A stretch of 64,000 nucleotides of DNA from DATFCK01 sp045809745 (GTDB lineage: Bacteria; Verrucomicrobiota; Verrucomicrobiia; Chthoniobacterales; UBA10450). Below, in pieces: positions 33,792 through 41,673 of this stretch. The notes under the pieces are model-generated. The model saw only the letters and a program-made list of their open reading frames with translations, made no database searches and was not told the DNA's origin. The stretch is taken from the NCBI GenBank assembly GCA_045809745.1, contig JBJMXE010000048.1, positions 1-64,000 of the forward strand. Direction: 5' to 3'. Within the stretch, counting starts at the first letter, position 1. Every line of letters starts with the position of its first letter. The position numbers and the translations under genes were made by a program.

Positions 33792-34321
33792 ACCTGACCT
33801 GCCGTCCGCGCTTCGACCTCATCCAGAATTAATTCGCCGACTTGCTCGTGGGGCAGATTTGTTGTGTCTATTCGGATATCGGAAGCAGCTTCATACAGCG
33901 GCGCCCGTTCCGCTGCTATTTTCGAAAGCGTAGCGCGCGGATTGTCGGTCTTCAGAAGCGGCCGGTTGCCTCGTCGCGTCGCCCTCTCGAATAAGGTGCC
34001 GGTGTCGGCATCCAGCCAGACGACGGTGCCTAACCGCTTCAGATGTTGAATATTCGGCCGACGCAGCACGATTCCTCCGCCGGTTACGATAATCGCAGGC
34101 TGTGGCGGAGAAACTCCGGCCAGAATCTCGGTCTCGGCCGAGCGGAACTGTTCTTCCCCGATTTCCGTGAAGATCTCGGGGATGGATTTCCCGAACCAGG
34201 CGGAAATCAATTCGTCGGTGTCGAATCGTTGCAAACCGGTTCGCCGCTCCAGATAACGGCCGACCGACGATTTTCCGGCTCCCATCATGCCGATTAGGAC
34301 GATTGAGCGCGGAGACTTCAC
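33788..34321 (-). CDS. aroK: Shikimate kinase
   Basis: 177 residues, standard length. Walker A GMMGAGKSS (11-19), the shikimate-binding FDTDELISAWFGKSIPEIF and FRSAETEIL, GGGIVLRRPNIQHL and the lid region RRGNRPLLKTDNPRATL are typical. It phosphorylates shikimate with ATP in chorismate synthesis. It is the first gene of a pair with queG (overlap ATGA) and divergent from purE. Confidence 0.94.
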   Translation of the reverse strand: MKSPRSIVLIGMMGAGKSSVGRYLERRTGLQRFDTDELISAWFGKSIPEIFTEIGEEQFRSAETEILAGVSPPQPAIIVTGGGIVLRRPNIQHLKRLGTVVWLDADTGTLFERATRRGNRPLLKTDNPRATLSKIAAERAPLYEAASDIRIDTTNLPHEQVGELILDEVEARTAGQV

Positions 34322-34410
34322 AGGAAACTATGGCGCAAAGGTCGGGATTGAAAAGGGAGCAGGAATGCGCGGCGGACTAGCGCAGCCGCGGTTTCGCCCT
34401 ACAATCCGGC

Positions 34411-34905
34411 ATGGCTGAAACACCTTCTTTAGTCGCTGTTATCATGGGGAGCACTTCCGATTGGGAGGTCATGTCCGGGTGCGTGAAAACACTCGATGAC
34501 CTTGAAATTCCGAACGAGGCACACGTGCTGTCGGCTCATCGGACACCGGATGCGACGGCCGATTACGCGAGAAAAGCGGCAGAGCGCGGCATCAAAGTAA
34601 TGATCGCAGCCGCTGGCGGGGCTGCTCACCTGGCCGGAGTCATTGCGGCATATACCTGGCTTCCGGTTCTCGGCGTGCCGATGCAGTCGCAGTCGTTGCA
34701 CGGACTGGATTCCTTACTTTCGATGGCCCAGATGCCGGGTGGAATTCCAGTTGGAACGCTGGCGATTGGGAGTGCGGGCGCAAAGAATGCCGCGTTGCTG
34801 GCGGCGAGTATCGTGGCCCTGTCGGATGACAAGATCCGTCAGAACCTGCAGAAGTTCCGGCAAAAGCAGACCGAAACCGTGCTGTCGGCGAAGCTGCCGC
34901 GGTGA
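34411..34905 (+). CDS. purE: 5-(carboxyamino)imidazole ribonucleotide mutase
   Basis: 164 residues. It converts N5-CAIR to CAIR in purine synthesis. The class I PurE marks are VAVIMGSTSDWEVMSGCVKT, EAHVLSAHRTPDATADYARK, AAAGGAAHLAGVIAAYTWLP and PVLGVPMQSQSLHGLDSLLS, with GIPVGTLAIGSAGAKNAALL. No PurK gene is adjacent. It overlaps the next gene by 4 bp (ATGA). Confidence 0.95.
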   Translation: MAETPSLVAVIMGSTSDWEVMSGCVKTLDDLEIPNEAHVLSAHRTPDATADYARKAAERGIKVMIAAAGGAAHLAGVIAAYTWLPVLGVPMQSQSLHGLDSLLSMAQMPGGIPVGTLAIGSAGAKNAALLAASIVALSDDKIRQNLQKFRQKQTETVLSAKLPR

Positions 34906-35933
34906 AGACTGAGCAGTTACAGGGGGCCGAGGGGGTCCATCGTGCGGTAGCTTTGCTGGGTGAAGGCAAAGTAGTCTCGCTTCCGACGGAGACCGTTTAC
35001 GGTCTGGCCGCCGATGCGTTGCGGCCGGAAGCGGTAGTTAAGATCTTTGAAGCGAAGGATCGACCGCGGTTTGATCCACTCATCATTCATTTGCCGGATC
35101 AAACTTGGCTGGAGCGACTTGCTCATGTTTCTACGGAAAATAAAGAAATCCTGGAGGAGCTTATCCGTCGGTTCTGGCCCGGTCCGCTGACAATCATCCT
35201 GCCGAAACTAGATGTCGTTCCGGGAATTGTGACTGCCGGGCTCGACACGGTGGCGCTCCGATTAAGCGCTCATCCTGTTTTCGGTGAAATCATTCGCAAC
35301 TTCGGCAAACCTTTGGCCGCACCAAGCGCCAACCGCTTCGGCCGGGTCAGTCCCACTACTCCCGGACATGTGATGGCTGAGCTCGGTGGCCGGATTCCGC
35401 TGGTGGTAGACGGCGGACCCACCAGTCACGGAATTGAGTCGACCATTGTCGCTATTCGTAATGGTGCACCCGAAATCTTACGCCCAGGTCCCATCACCGC
35501 GGACCAACTAGGTGGCATCGGCGGCCCGCCGATGTCCCATCGGCCAGCGGCCGATGCCACGACACCCCAGATACGAGCACCGGGTCAGTTGCCATCGCAC
35601 TACGCACCGACCACGCCTTTTCGGATTGTGGGAAACATCAATTCATTTTGGGCTGCAGCTAACGAGCGCATCGGAACGTTAACTTGGACGGCGATGAAAA
35701 ACCCGGCAAGATTCGCGGCGACGCGTCAGCTTAGCGCAAAGCAGGACCTGCGAGAGGCGGCTGCCAACCTGTTTCGCTATCTGCGCGAGCTGGATGACTC
35801 CAATCTTGATCTAATCGTTGCCGAGCTGGTGCCGGAACACGGTCTCGGCGCTGCAATCAACGATCGGCTAAGAAAAGCCGAAGGACGCGGCCGGGTAGTC
35901 GCCACCAACCAGGCTGAGGAGAATCGCCCCTAG
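34902..35933 (+). CDS. tsaC: L-threonylcarbamoyladenylate synthase (Sua5/YwlC/YrdC)
   Basis: 343 residues, the two-domain Sua5 form. It makes threonylcarbamoyl-AMP for the t6A37 modification of ANN-decoding tRNAs. The YrdC domain (about 1-200) shows GKVVSLPTETVYGLAADALR, FEAKDRPRFDPLIIHL, FWPGPLTIILPK, VALRLSAHPVFGEII, FGKPLAAPSANRFGRVSPTT and ILRPGPITADQL. The Sua5 domain starts near APGQLPSHYAPTTPF. The linker between the two domains is encoded by a 49-bp palindrome (35512-35560; residues IGGPPMSHRPAADA). It ends convergently with pyrG, overlapping 4 nt. Confidence 0.95.
   Translation: MKTEQLQGAEGVHRAVALLGEGKVVSLPTETVYGLAADALRPEAVVKIFEAKDRPRFDPLIIHLPDQTWLERLAHVSTENKEILEELIRRFWPGPLTIILPKLDVVPGIVTAGLDTVALRLSAHPVFGEIIRNFGKPLAAPSANRFGRVSPTTPGHVMAELGGRIPLVVDGGPTSHGIESTIVAIRNGAPEILRPGPITADQLGGIGGPPMSHRPAADATTPQIRAPGQLPSHYAPTTPFRIVGNINSFWAAANERIGTLTWTAMKNPARFAATRQLSAKQDLREAAANLFRYLRELDDSNLDLIVAELVPEHGLGAAINDRLRKAEGRGRVVATNQAEENRP
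35512..35560. repeat. GGCATCGGCC double-hairpin palindrome inside tsaC (49 bp)
   Basis: Starts GTGGCATCGGCGGCCCGCCG and ends CAGCGGCCGATGCCAC; two internal hairpins. It encodes the linker residues between the YrdC and C-terminal Sua5 domains and keeps the frame. Same length and ends as the copy in kdsB at 37800-37848. Confidence 0.85.
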
Positions 35934-37552
35934 TTGTTCGTGACGCCGCCGTTCGTCTGCTGCTTGGCCAGCGCGGCTTCCACAAACCCGCGGAAAAGCG
36001 GATGCGGTTTGGTCGGTTTGCTCTGGAATTCCGGATGATACTGACAAGCGACGAAATAAGGATGGTCGCGCACCTCGATGAGCTCAGCCAACGCGCCATC
36101 GGGTGACGTACCCGAGATGGTGAAACCTTTTTCGCCCATTTTTTCGCGGTATTTCATATTGAACTCGTAGCGATGGCGATGGCGTTCCAGGACTTCGTCC
36201 TGACCGTAAACTTTTTCCGCCAGCGTTCCCTTGGCAATCTTTGTCGGCCAGGTGCCTAACCGCATGCTGGCACCCATATTCTTAATGCCGCGCTGTTCTT
36301 CCAACAGGGAGATGACCGGTTCCTGGGCCTGCTTATCGAACTCTGTGCTGTTGGCGTTTTCCATTCCGCAGACATTGCGGGCGAACTCGATGGTCGCTAC
36401 CTGCATTCCCAGGCATAAGCCGAGATACGGCACTTTATGCTCGCGCGCATAACGAGCGGCCCGGATTTTTCCTTCGACTCCGCGCTCACCAAATCCACCG
36501 GGAATGAGCACACCGGAGACCCCTTCCAGTTTACCGTCGACGCCGCCCTCCAAGGTTTCAGCGTCGATCAGCTTCAACTGAATCCCGCAATCCTGGCTGG
36601 CCGCGGCATGGGTTAACGATTCGTAAATACTTTTATAGGCGTCCTGAAGATCGATGTACTTACCCACGACCGCGATAGTGACGTGTTTCTTCGGGCTGAT
36701 CACCCGGTCGACGAACTTGCGCCAGTTCGTCAGGTCGGGTTCGGGAGTGTTGAGCGACCAAAGATCGCACACCAGCTTGTCCAGGCCTTCGGCGTGAAGC
36801 ATCAGCGGCATCTCGTAAATGGAATGCTCCACATCGCGAGCTTCGATGACTGCCTTTTGAGAAACGCTGCAGAACATCGATAGCTTCTGCCGCACATCGG
36901 CTTCGAGTGGCTTTTCCGATCGGCAAATCAGCACCTGCGGCTGGAGACCGATCTCCCGCAATTTGGCGACACTTTGCTGAGTCGGCTTCGTCTTCAATTC
37001 GCCCGCCGCCTTGATATAAGGCACCAGGGTCACGTGCATGTTCACGACGTCTTGCGGACCGACCTCGAGAATGAATTGGCGGATTGCTTCCAGGAATGGC
37101 AACCCTTCAATATCGCCGGTGGTCCCGCCAATCTCGGTAATCACCACGTCGTATTTGCTCTCATCGGACAGCTCACGTATCCGATCCTTGATCACATCGG
37201 TGACATGCGGAATCACCTGAACCGTTTTGCCCAGATAATCACCGCGACGCTCCTTTAAGATGACGCTCTCATACACCTGGCCGCTGGTGAGATTGTTGTT
37301 TCGGGAGAGGACACAATTCGTAAACCGCTCGTAGTGACCGAGGTCGAGATCGGTTTCAGCACCATCATTCAGGACGTAGACCTCGCCGTGCTGGAACGGG
37401 TTCATCGTTCCCGGATCCACATTCAGATACGGATCGAATTTTTGAAACACGACACGAAGGCCGCGCAGCTCAAGCAAAGTCCCAAGTGAAGCCGCAGCCA
37501 GGCCTTTCCCTAACGAACTGACAACGCCGCCGGTAATGAAAATGTATTTCAT
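35930..37552 (-). CDS. pyrG: CTP synthase
   Basis: 540 residues, canonical. It converts UTP to CTP with glutamine or ammonia. The synthetase domain shows MKYIFITGGVVSSLGKGLAA, DPYLNVDPGTMNPFQHGEVY, EIGGTTGDIEGLPFLEAIRQ; the glutaminase domain shows GGFGERGVEGKIRAARYARE, PYLGLCLGMQVATIEFARNV (catalytic Cys) and VACQYHPEFQSKP (catalytic His and Glu). The frame is open to 37738, but the ATG at 37552 is the conserved start. Its first codon overlaps the end of kdsB (ATGA), placing it at the end of the kdsB-gmhB run. CTP is consumed by KdsB, so the coupling makes metabolic sense. Confidence 0.97.
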   Translation of the reverse strand: MKYIFITGGVVSSLGKGLAAASLGTLLELRGLRVVFQKFDPYLNVDPGTMNPFQHGEVYVLNDGAETDLDLGHYERFTNCVLSRNNNLTSGQVYESVILKERRGDYLGKTVQVIPHVTDVIKDRIRELSDESKYDVVITEIGGTTGDIEGLPFLEAIRQFILEVGPQDVVNMHVTLVPYIKAAGELKTKPTQQSVAKLREIGLQPQVLICRSEKPLEADVRQKLSMFCSVSQKAVIEARDVEHSIYEMPLMLHAEGLDKLVCDLWSLNTPEPDLTNWRKFVDRVISPKKHVTIAVVGKYIDLQDAYKSIYESLTHAAASQDCGIQLKLIDAETLEGGVDGKLEGVSGVLIPGGFGERGVEGKIRAARYAREHKVPYLGLCLGMQVATIEFARNVCGMENANSTEFDKQAQEPVISLLEEQRGIKNMGASMRLGTWPTKIAKGTLAEKVYGQDEVLERHRHRYEFNMKYREKMGEKGFTISGTSPDGALAELIEVRDHPYFVACQYHPEFQSKPTKPHPLFRGFVEAALAKQQTNGGVTNN

Positions 37553-38337
37553 CGGCGCCTCCGGTTCCGCTTCGCTGGTTGGCGACGCGGGAGCATTCGC
37601 TCGAGATTTTTTGCGTCCTGCAGCGTGTCTACGCCGGGTGATCCGTGGTTCGTGACGAGCACATGAACAGTTACACCATTTTCTAACGCGCGCAATTGCT
37701 CGAGCGACTCTGCGCGTTCCAGCGGAGTGCAATTCCACCGCACAAATCGCAGCAGCAGATCGCGGCGAAAGCCATAGATGCCCTGATGACGAAGCATTAG
37801 TGGCATCGGCCGCTGGCCGATGCCCCTTTGGCTGGCAGCCGATGCCACGTAGGGAATCGGGGCCCGTGAGAAATAGAGCGCGCGGCCATTCCGATCGAGC
37901 ACCACCTTCACCTGGTGCGGCGATGCCGAGTCCGCGGCGTCACTAAATGGATGCGCCGCCGTCACCAGCTCAATACCGGGATCTGATTGCAACTTCATGA
38001 CCAGACGATCGATCAAACGCGGTTCAATCAGCGGTTCATCACCTTGAATGTTAATTACGAACTGAAACTGTTTTGCCTTTGCGGCGACCTCAGCCGCCCG
38101 ATCAGTCCCACTCTGATGAGTCGCAGAGGTCAGGGCGATTTCCGCGCCCCAACCGAAAGCGGCCTCGGCTATTCGCATGTCGTCCGTCGCGATGATTACC
38201 GACTCGAGCCTGCGGGCCCGGAGACATCGCTCCCAGACGTGCCGCAGCAGCGGTTTTCCGGCGATCAGATGCAACGGCTTACCGGGAAATCGAGTTGAAG
38301 CAAAACGGGCGGGGATAATGCCAAGCGCTTTGCTCAT
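37549..38337 (-). CDS. kdsB: 3-deoxy-manno-octulosonate cytidylyltransferase (CMP-KDO synthetase)
   Basis: 262 residues. It activates KDO with CTP for inner-core lipopolysaccharide synthesis. Visible: ALGIIPARFASTRFPGKPLH, HVWERCLRARRLESVIIATD, INIQGDEPLIEPRLIDRLV, PHQVKVVLDRNGRALYFSRA, LRHQGIYGFRRDLLLRFVRW and ERAESLEQLRALENGV. Between FSRAPIPY and LRHQGIYGF the residues VASAASQRGIGQRPMP are encoded by a 49-bp palindrome (37800-37848), replacing the variable loop found there in E. coli. Flanked by gmhB (overlap) and pyrG (overlap). Confidence 0.95.
   Translation of the reverse strand: MSKALGIIPARFASTRFPGKPLHLIAGKPLLRHVWERCLRARRLESVIIATDDMRIAEAAFGWGAEIALTSATHQSGTDRAAEVAAKAKQFQFVINIQGDEPLIEPRLIDRLVMKLQSDPGIELVTAAHPFSDAADSASPHQVKVVLDRNGRALYFSRAPIPYVASAASQRGIGQRPMPLMLRHQGIYGFRRDLLLRFVRWNCTPLERAESLEQLRALENGVTVHVLVTNHGSPGVDTLQDAKNLERMLPRRQPAKRNRRRR
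37800..37848. repeat. GGCATCGGCC double-hairpin palindrome inside kdsB (49 bp)
   Basis: GTGGCATCGGCCGCTGGCCG at one end and GCCGATGCCAC at the other. It aligns end to end with the tsaC copy at 35512-35560 (both 49 bp) but is read here on the minus strand in another frame, giving VASAASQRGIGQRPMP. Confidence 0.85.
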
Positions 38338-38900
38338 TTGTTGGGTAGGGGAATCAGGTCCGCGAGCTCCTGCAAGTTGTTCGCCACGAAATCGGCAATC
38401 GCGGCCGGAGTTTGTTTTCCGTAACCGGTCCGGATCAGGATCGTTTTCACACCGGCGTTACGTCCGCACTCGATGTCGGTTTTTTTGTCACCGACAAAGA
38501 ACGAGTGGCGCAGATCGAGCTGCAAGTCCCGCGCTGCCCTAACCACAAGATCCGGCGCAGGCTTCCGGCATTTGCAGTTCTCGTTCGGCGAGTGTGGGCA
38601 GTGGTAGGTCGCATCGATGACGTCAATCCCAATCTGTCGGTTAAACTCTCGCTCCACCATCCGATACTGGTGTTCGTCAAAATAGCCGCGACCGATCCCG
38701 CTCTGATTCGTGATCACCACCAGTTTGTAGCCGCGCATCTTGAGCCGGCGCAGTGCTTCGGTCGCACCGGCAAAGACATGGACGTCTTTAGGACTGCCGC
38801 AGTAATCGACATCGTGCATCAGCGTGCCATCTCGATCGAGGAATACCGCCGGGCTCTTTGGGCCAGGAGGTGTTGTCATCTGCCGCGGAGATGAACTCAC
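38334..38900 (-). CDS. gmhB: D-glycero-beta-D-manno-heptose-1,7-bisphosphate 7-phosphatase (HAD family)
   Basis: 188 residues. It removes the 7-phosphate during ADP-heptose synthesis. HAD motif I is AVFLDRDGTLMHDVDYCGSP, motif II is LVVITNQSGIGRGYFDEHQY, the zinc loop is CPHSPNENCKCRKPAPDLV and motif IV is HSFFVGDKKTDIECGRNAGV. The first ATG (38900) or the one at 38879 (MTTPPGPKSP) could start translation. It overlaps kdsB by 4 bp; the preceding gene is the heptose kinase. Confidence 0.93.
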   Translation of the reverse strand: MSSSPRQMTTPPGPKSPAVFLDRDGTLMHDVDYCGSPKDVHVFAGATEALRRLKMRGYKLVVITNQSGIGRGYFDEHQYRMVEREFNRQIGIDVIDATYHCPHSPNENCKCRKPAPDLVVRAARDLQLDLRHSFFVGDKKTDIECGRNAGVKTILIRTGYGKQTPAAIADFVANNLQELADLIPLPNK

Positions 38901-38930
38901 CGTTAGTTAGGCGGAGATCGCCGCTCGGCG

Positions 38931-39953
38931 TCAGCTCTCATTTCGAAAACTGGCTATCAGCTCGCCGCGATTGACCGTAGCGGTGCCTAACTTGGCTACG
39001 ACGACCGCGCTGCCGTGATTCGCGATATCGGCGGCTTCGAGCGCAGTCGCTCCCGCACAAAGGGCGAGGGTGAACAACGCGATCGCGGTGTCGCCGGCGC
39101 CCGACACGTCAAAGACCTGGCGGGCTTTTGTCGGAATGTGATGTGGTTCTTTGCCGGACTCGAACAACATCATGCCTTGCTCACCGAGCGTTATCAGAAC
39201 GTATTGCGCGTTCCACTTTTGGATCACAGCGTCACCGGCTCGACGCAGATTCACATCGGTGGTCGGCGAATCGTCCCAATCGGTGACAGTCATTCCTGCG
39301 GCGATGAACGCTTCCGACCGGTTAGGCTTGATCACCGTCATGCCGGACCAGTCGATCGGATTCCGCGGATTCGGATCAGCGGAGACGATCTTGCCGGCAG
39401 CCTTGGCGTCCCGAGCGATTTGGGCAACCAGCGCAGCGCTGAGGAATCCTTTCCCGTAATCCTCAAAAATCACCGCATCGATTGCCGGCAGCTTTTTCCG
39501 AACAGCTTCGGCCGCTCGCTTTACGTCGGCTGAACCTAACGCCGAAATTGTTTCGCGGTCCACCCGCACCACCTGCTGCTGGCGGGCGATGATCCGGGTC
39601 TTTACGATCGTGCTGAAATCAGGGGACGCAACAGGGTTCAGCAGCTCGATGTTCTGTCCCGCCAGAAGGTCGTGCAGGCGTCGACCGCTTGCATCCTGAC
39701 CAACTGCACCCATGACGGAGACGGATTCCGTGAATTCGCGAAGATTTCGCGCGACGTTTGCGGCGCCGCCCGGGTAAAAGGATTCGCCGGTAACCTCGAC
39801 CACGGGCACAGGTGCCTCCGGCGAGATCCGGCCAACCTTGCCCCAGACAAATTCGTCCAGCATCAAATCGCCGATCACCAGAAGGCGGCGGTCATGGGCC
39901 GCATCGAGGATCTCCTCCAGCCGTTGGGGTGTCATAACTGCCCCTGCGGGCAT
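38931..39953 (-). CDS. rfaE1: D-glycero-beta-D-manno-heptose-7-phosphate kinase (PfkB family)
   Basis: 340 residues, the kinase half of HldE as a stand-alone protein. It phosphorylates heptose 7-phosphate at C1 for ADP-heptose. Marks: RRLLVIGDLMLDEFVWGKVG, RISPEAPVPVVEV, FYPGGAANVARNLREFT, IFEDYGKGFLSAALVAQIAR, DPNPRNPIDWSGMTVIKPNR and the PfkB signature DVSGAGDTAIALFTLALCAG. The nucleotidyltransferase half (RfaE2) is not in the window. It begins the run heptose kinase, gmhB, kdsB, pyrG. The start ATG at 39953 may be internal; MTPQRLEEILDAAHD at 39935 is a likely alternative. Confidence 0.92.
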   Translation of the reverse strand: MPAGAVMTPQRLEEILDAAHDRRLLVIGDLMLDEFVWGKVGRISPEAPVPVVEVTGESFYPGGAANVARNLREFTESVSVMGAVGQDASGRRLHDLLAGQNIELLNPVASPDFSTIVKTRIIARQQQVVRVDRETISALGSADVKRAAEAVRKKLPAIDAVIFEDYGKGFLSAALVAQIARDAKAAGKIVSADPNPRNPIDWSGMTVIKPNRSEAFIAAGMTVTDWDDSPTTDVNLRRAGDAVIQKWNAQYVLITLGEQGMMLFESGKEPHHIPTKARQVFDVSGAGDTAIALFTLALCAGATALEAADIANHGSAVVVAKLGTATVNRGELIASFRNES

Positions 39954-40086
39954 CCAGACAAGGCGCAGCTCCGAAGCATAGTAGTCAAGGTATTGAGTGC
40001 GCCGGATTTGTGCAGCGGCAAGTTCTGCCTAGAATTCCCCAGTTCATGTCTGAATACCAATCACAAATTAACAGTCGAAGGTCCCG

Positions 40087-40890
40087 ATGATTCAATCTCG
40101 TAATATCCTACGCCTTAACGGGGTGGCCGCGTTCGGCTTCAGCATTTTGGCTGTGGCGGCACCAGTTCCCCAACGCATAGACGTCCAGAAAGTGTCGACC
40201 ACGGTGCAAAACGTGGTTGTGCCGCGTCCGGACGAAGTCTTCGGGGCCCTAAATAAACTCGGTGGAGTGAACTGGAAGGAATACGTTCGCACCGACCGGG
40301 GCAGTAATTTTACAGAGCGGCCTCGGATCGCCCTGCTTCTGGGCTCGGTGATCGCCGACGGATTTATCGCTGTCCAGGCTGAAGACACCCCGGCAGTGAA
40401 GGAGATCGGTCAACGCGTCCAATCCCTCGCCGAACGGATCAACGTTAAAAGCTCGATCACTCAACACGCCAAGGCCATTATCGAAGGCGCCGACAAGAAA
40501 CGATGGGATAACGTGCGCAAGGAGCTGGACCGAACTCAAAACGAAGTGCAGAAGGCAATGGACGAATTGCACGATGAAAAATTGTCACAACTGGTCAGCC
40601 TTGGCGGCTGGCTCAGGGGCACCGAGGTCCTTACAGCGGTGGTGAACAAGAACTTCAAGGAAGAAGGCGCGGAGCTACTTCACCAGCCCGACCTGTTGGT
40701 GCATTTCCAAGGCCAGCTACAGGAGATGCCGGAGTTCAAAACTCAGACGCCGTTGATCGACCAAATCCACGGCGCTCTAGTCGAGGTGAAGCCTCTGATT
40801 GCTTCCGCGCAAAAAATTTCACCTGAGGCTGTCCGCAAAATTAACGAAATCACGACACGGCTGGATTCCGCGATCGTGACGAAGCAATAG
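40087..40890 (+). CDS. Exported protein of unknown function (267 aa)
   Basis: A signal-like N-terminus (MIQSRNILRLNGVAAFGFSI, LAVAAPVPQRIDVQKV) with Ala-x-Ala-type cleavage around residue 26, then a mostly helical, charged protein: PRPDEVFGALNKLGGVNWKE, RPRIALLLGSVIADGFIAVQ, AEDTPAVKEIGQRVQSLAER, NEVQKAMDELHDEKLSQLVS. Not recognised by me. It lies just before another secreted protein (40898-41347, 8 bp after the stop), so the two probably form an operon. The Leu/Ile-rich RPRIALLLGSVIADGFI motif suggests a helix-bundle core. Confidence 0.65.
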   Translation: MIQSRNILRLNGVAAFGFSILAVAAPVPQRIDVQKVSTTVQNVVVPRPDEVFGALNKLGGVNWKEYVRTDRGSNFTERPRIALLLGSVIADGFIAVQAEDTPAVKEIGQRVQSLAERINVKSSITQHAKAIIEGADKKRWDNVRKELDRTQNEVQKAMDELHDEKLSQLVSLGGWLRGTEVLTAVVNKNFKEEGAELLHQPDLLVHFQGQLQEMPEFKTQTPLIDQIHGALVEVKPLIASAQKISPEAVRKINEITTRLDSAIVTKQ

Positions 40891-40897
40891 CACGCAG

Positions 40898-41347
40898 ATG
40901 AACGGGAGTCTCGCATTGCTCAGCCGGCGAAGTTTGTTTCTCGCTCCTCTGCTCGCGTTGGCAGTGTTGGCGCGAGGTTCGGTCGATGACGCGCAATCGT
41001 TCGCGTTGCAGGCAGCAGAGCCTTACGTCAAAGAAGGCTTTCAGGTCCGCGAAGACTACTGGGGTGGTGACCTCGGGGCGGGGGAGAAGAAGGCGGTTCG
41101 GCAACAGCTGTTCAAGGGGAACGAATACTGGTTCTGGCTGGGAACTGAAGTGGAGCGAGCCAAGATTTCGGTCCACATTTATGATGCTGAAGGTAAGCTG
41201 GCGGAGGAATCCGACAGCTGGCAGAAAGGTCATTTTGCCGCGGCTCACATTATTCCAAAGGCGACCGGGAGCTATTTCATCATAGTCGCGGTCGAAGAGT
41301 CCCCCGAAGAACGCACGCATTGGGCGTTGGTTTACGGTTTCCGCTAA
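40898..41347 (+). CDS. Exported protein of unknown function (149 aa)
   Basis: A signal peptide (SRRSLFLAPLLALAVLARGS) precedes a small compact domain with VKEGFQVREDYWGGDLGAGE, KKAVRQQLFKGNEYWFWLGT, VERAKISVHIYDAEGKLAEE, HIIPKATGSYFIIVAVEESP and ERTHWALVYGFR. The spacing of beta-strand-like stretches and the final GSYFIIVAVEESPEERTHWA recall a jelly-roll or pre-peptidase C-terminal-like fold, but this is speculative. It follows the 267-aa exported protein, likely in one operon. Confidence 0.65.
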   Translation: MNGSLALLSRRSLFLAPLLALAVLARGSVDDAQSFALQAAEPYVKEGFQVREDYWGGDLGAGEKKAVRQQLFKGNEYWFWLGTEVERAKISVHIYDAEGKLAEESDSWQKGHFAAAHIIPKATGSYFIIVAVEESPEERTHWALVYGFR

Positions 41348-41421
41348 CGAGTGACCTACCTCTTTCCTCGGTGGAGCAGTGCTGACTCGGTGACCGTTAT
41401 GCAGCACGCCCAGTGTTGCTA

Positions 41422-41578
41422 TGTCATCCCGGCTCGTTGTTGCGACTGGGCGGAGCGCCGACCTCACCGACACAGCGCACGTCACACAGGTAGAAGAGAT
41501 CCTTGGTTCATCGGCTCCGCTGCACTGCGCTCAGAATGACGGTTGAATGATTTCACAATGAAAGTGCTCAGGATAACA
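41422..41578. repeat. TGTCATCC / GGATGACA inverted-repeat element, copy D (composite)
   Basis: Core TGTCATCCCGGCTCGTTGTT to TCAGAATGAC (41422-41540), then the 45-bp module GGTTGAATGATTTCACAATG, AAAGTGCTCAGGATAACA (to 41578), the reverse of the module at 19793-19838. The gap 41348-41673 holds this and no gene that I can support. Confidence 0.78.
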
Positions 41579-41673
41579 ACGTTGAGAACTGGCTCGACTA
41601 CAGATAACCAGGACGTCAACGCTGTCGACGCGAGGAACAACGGAATGAAGAGCTTGCCACAATTGCGCTTTCA

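Noticed and set aside
37553..37738. 62-residue extension of CTP synthase
   Set aside because: It would overlap kdsB and the universal start MKYIFITGG follows at 37552.
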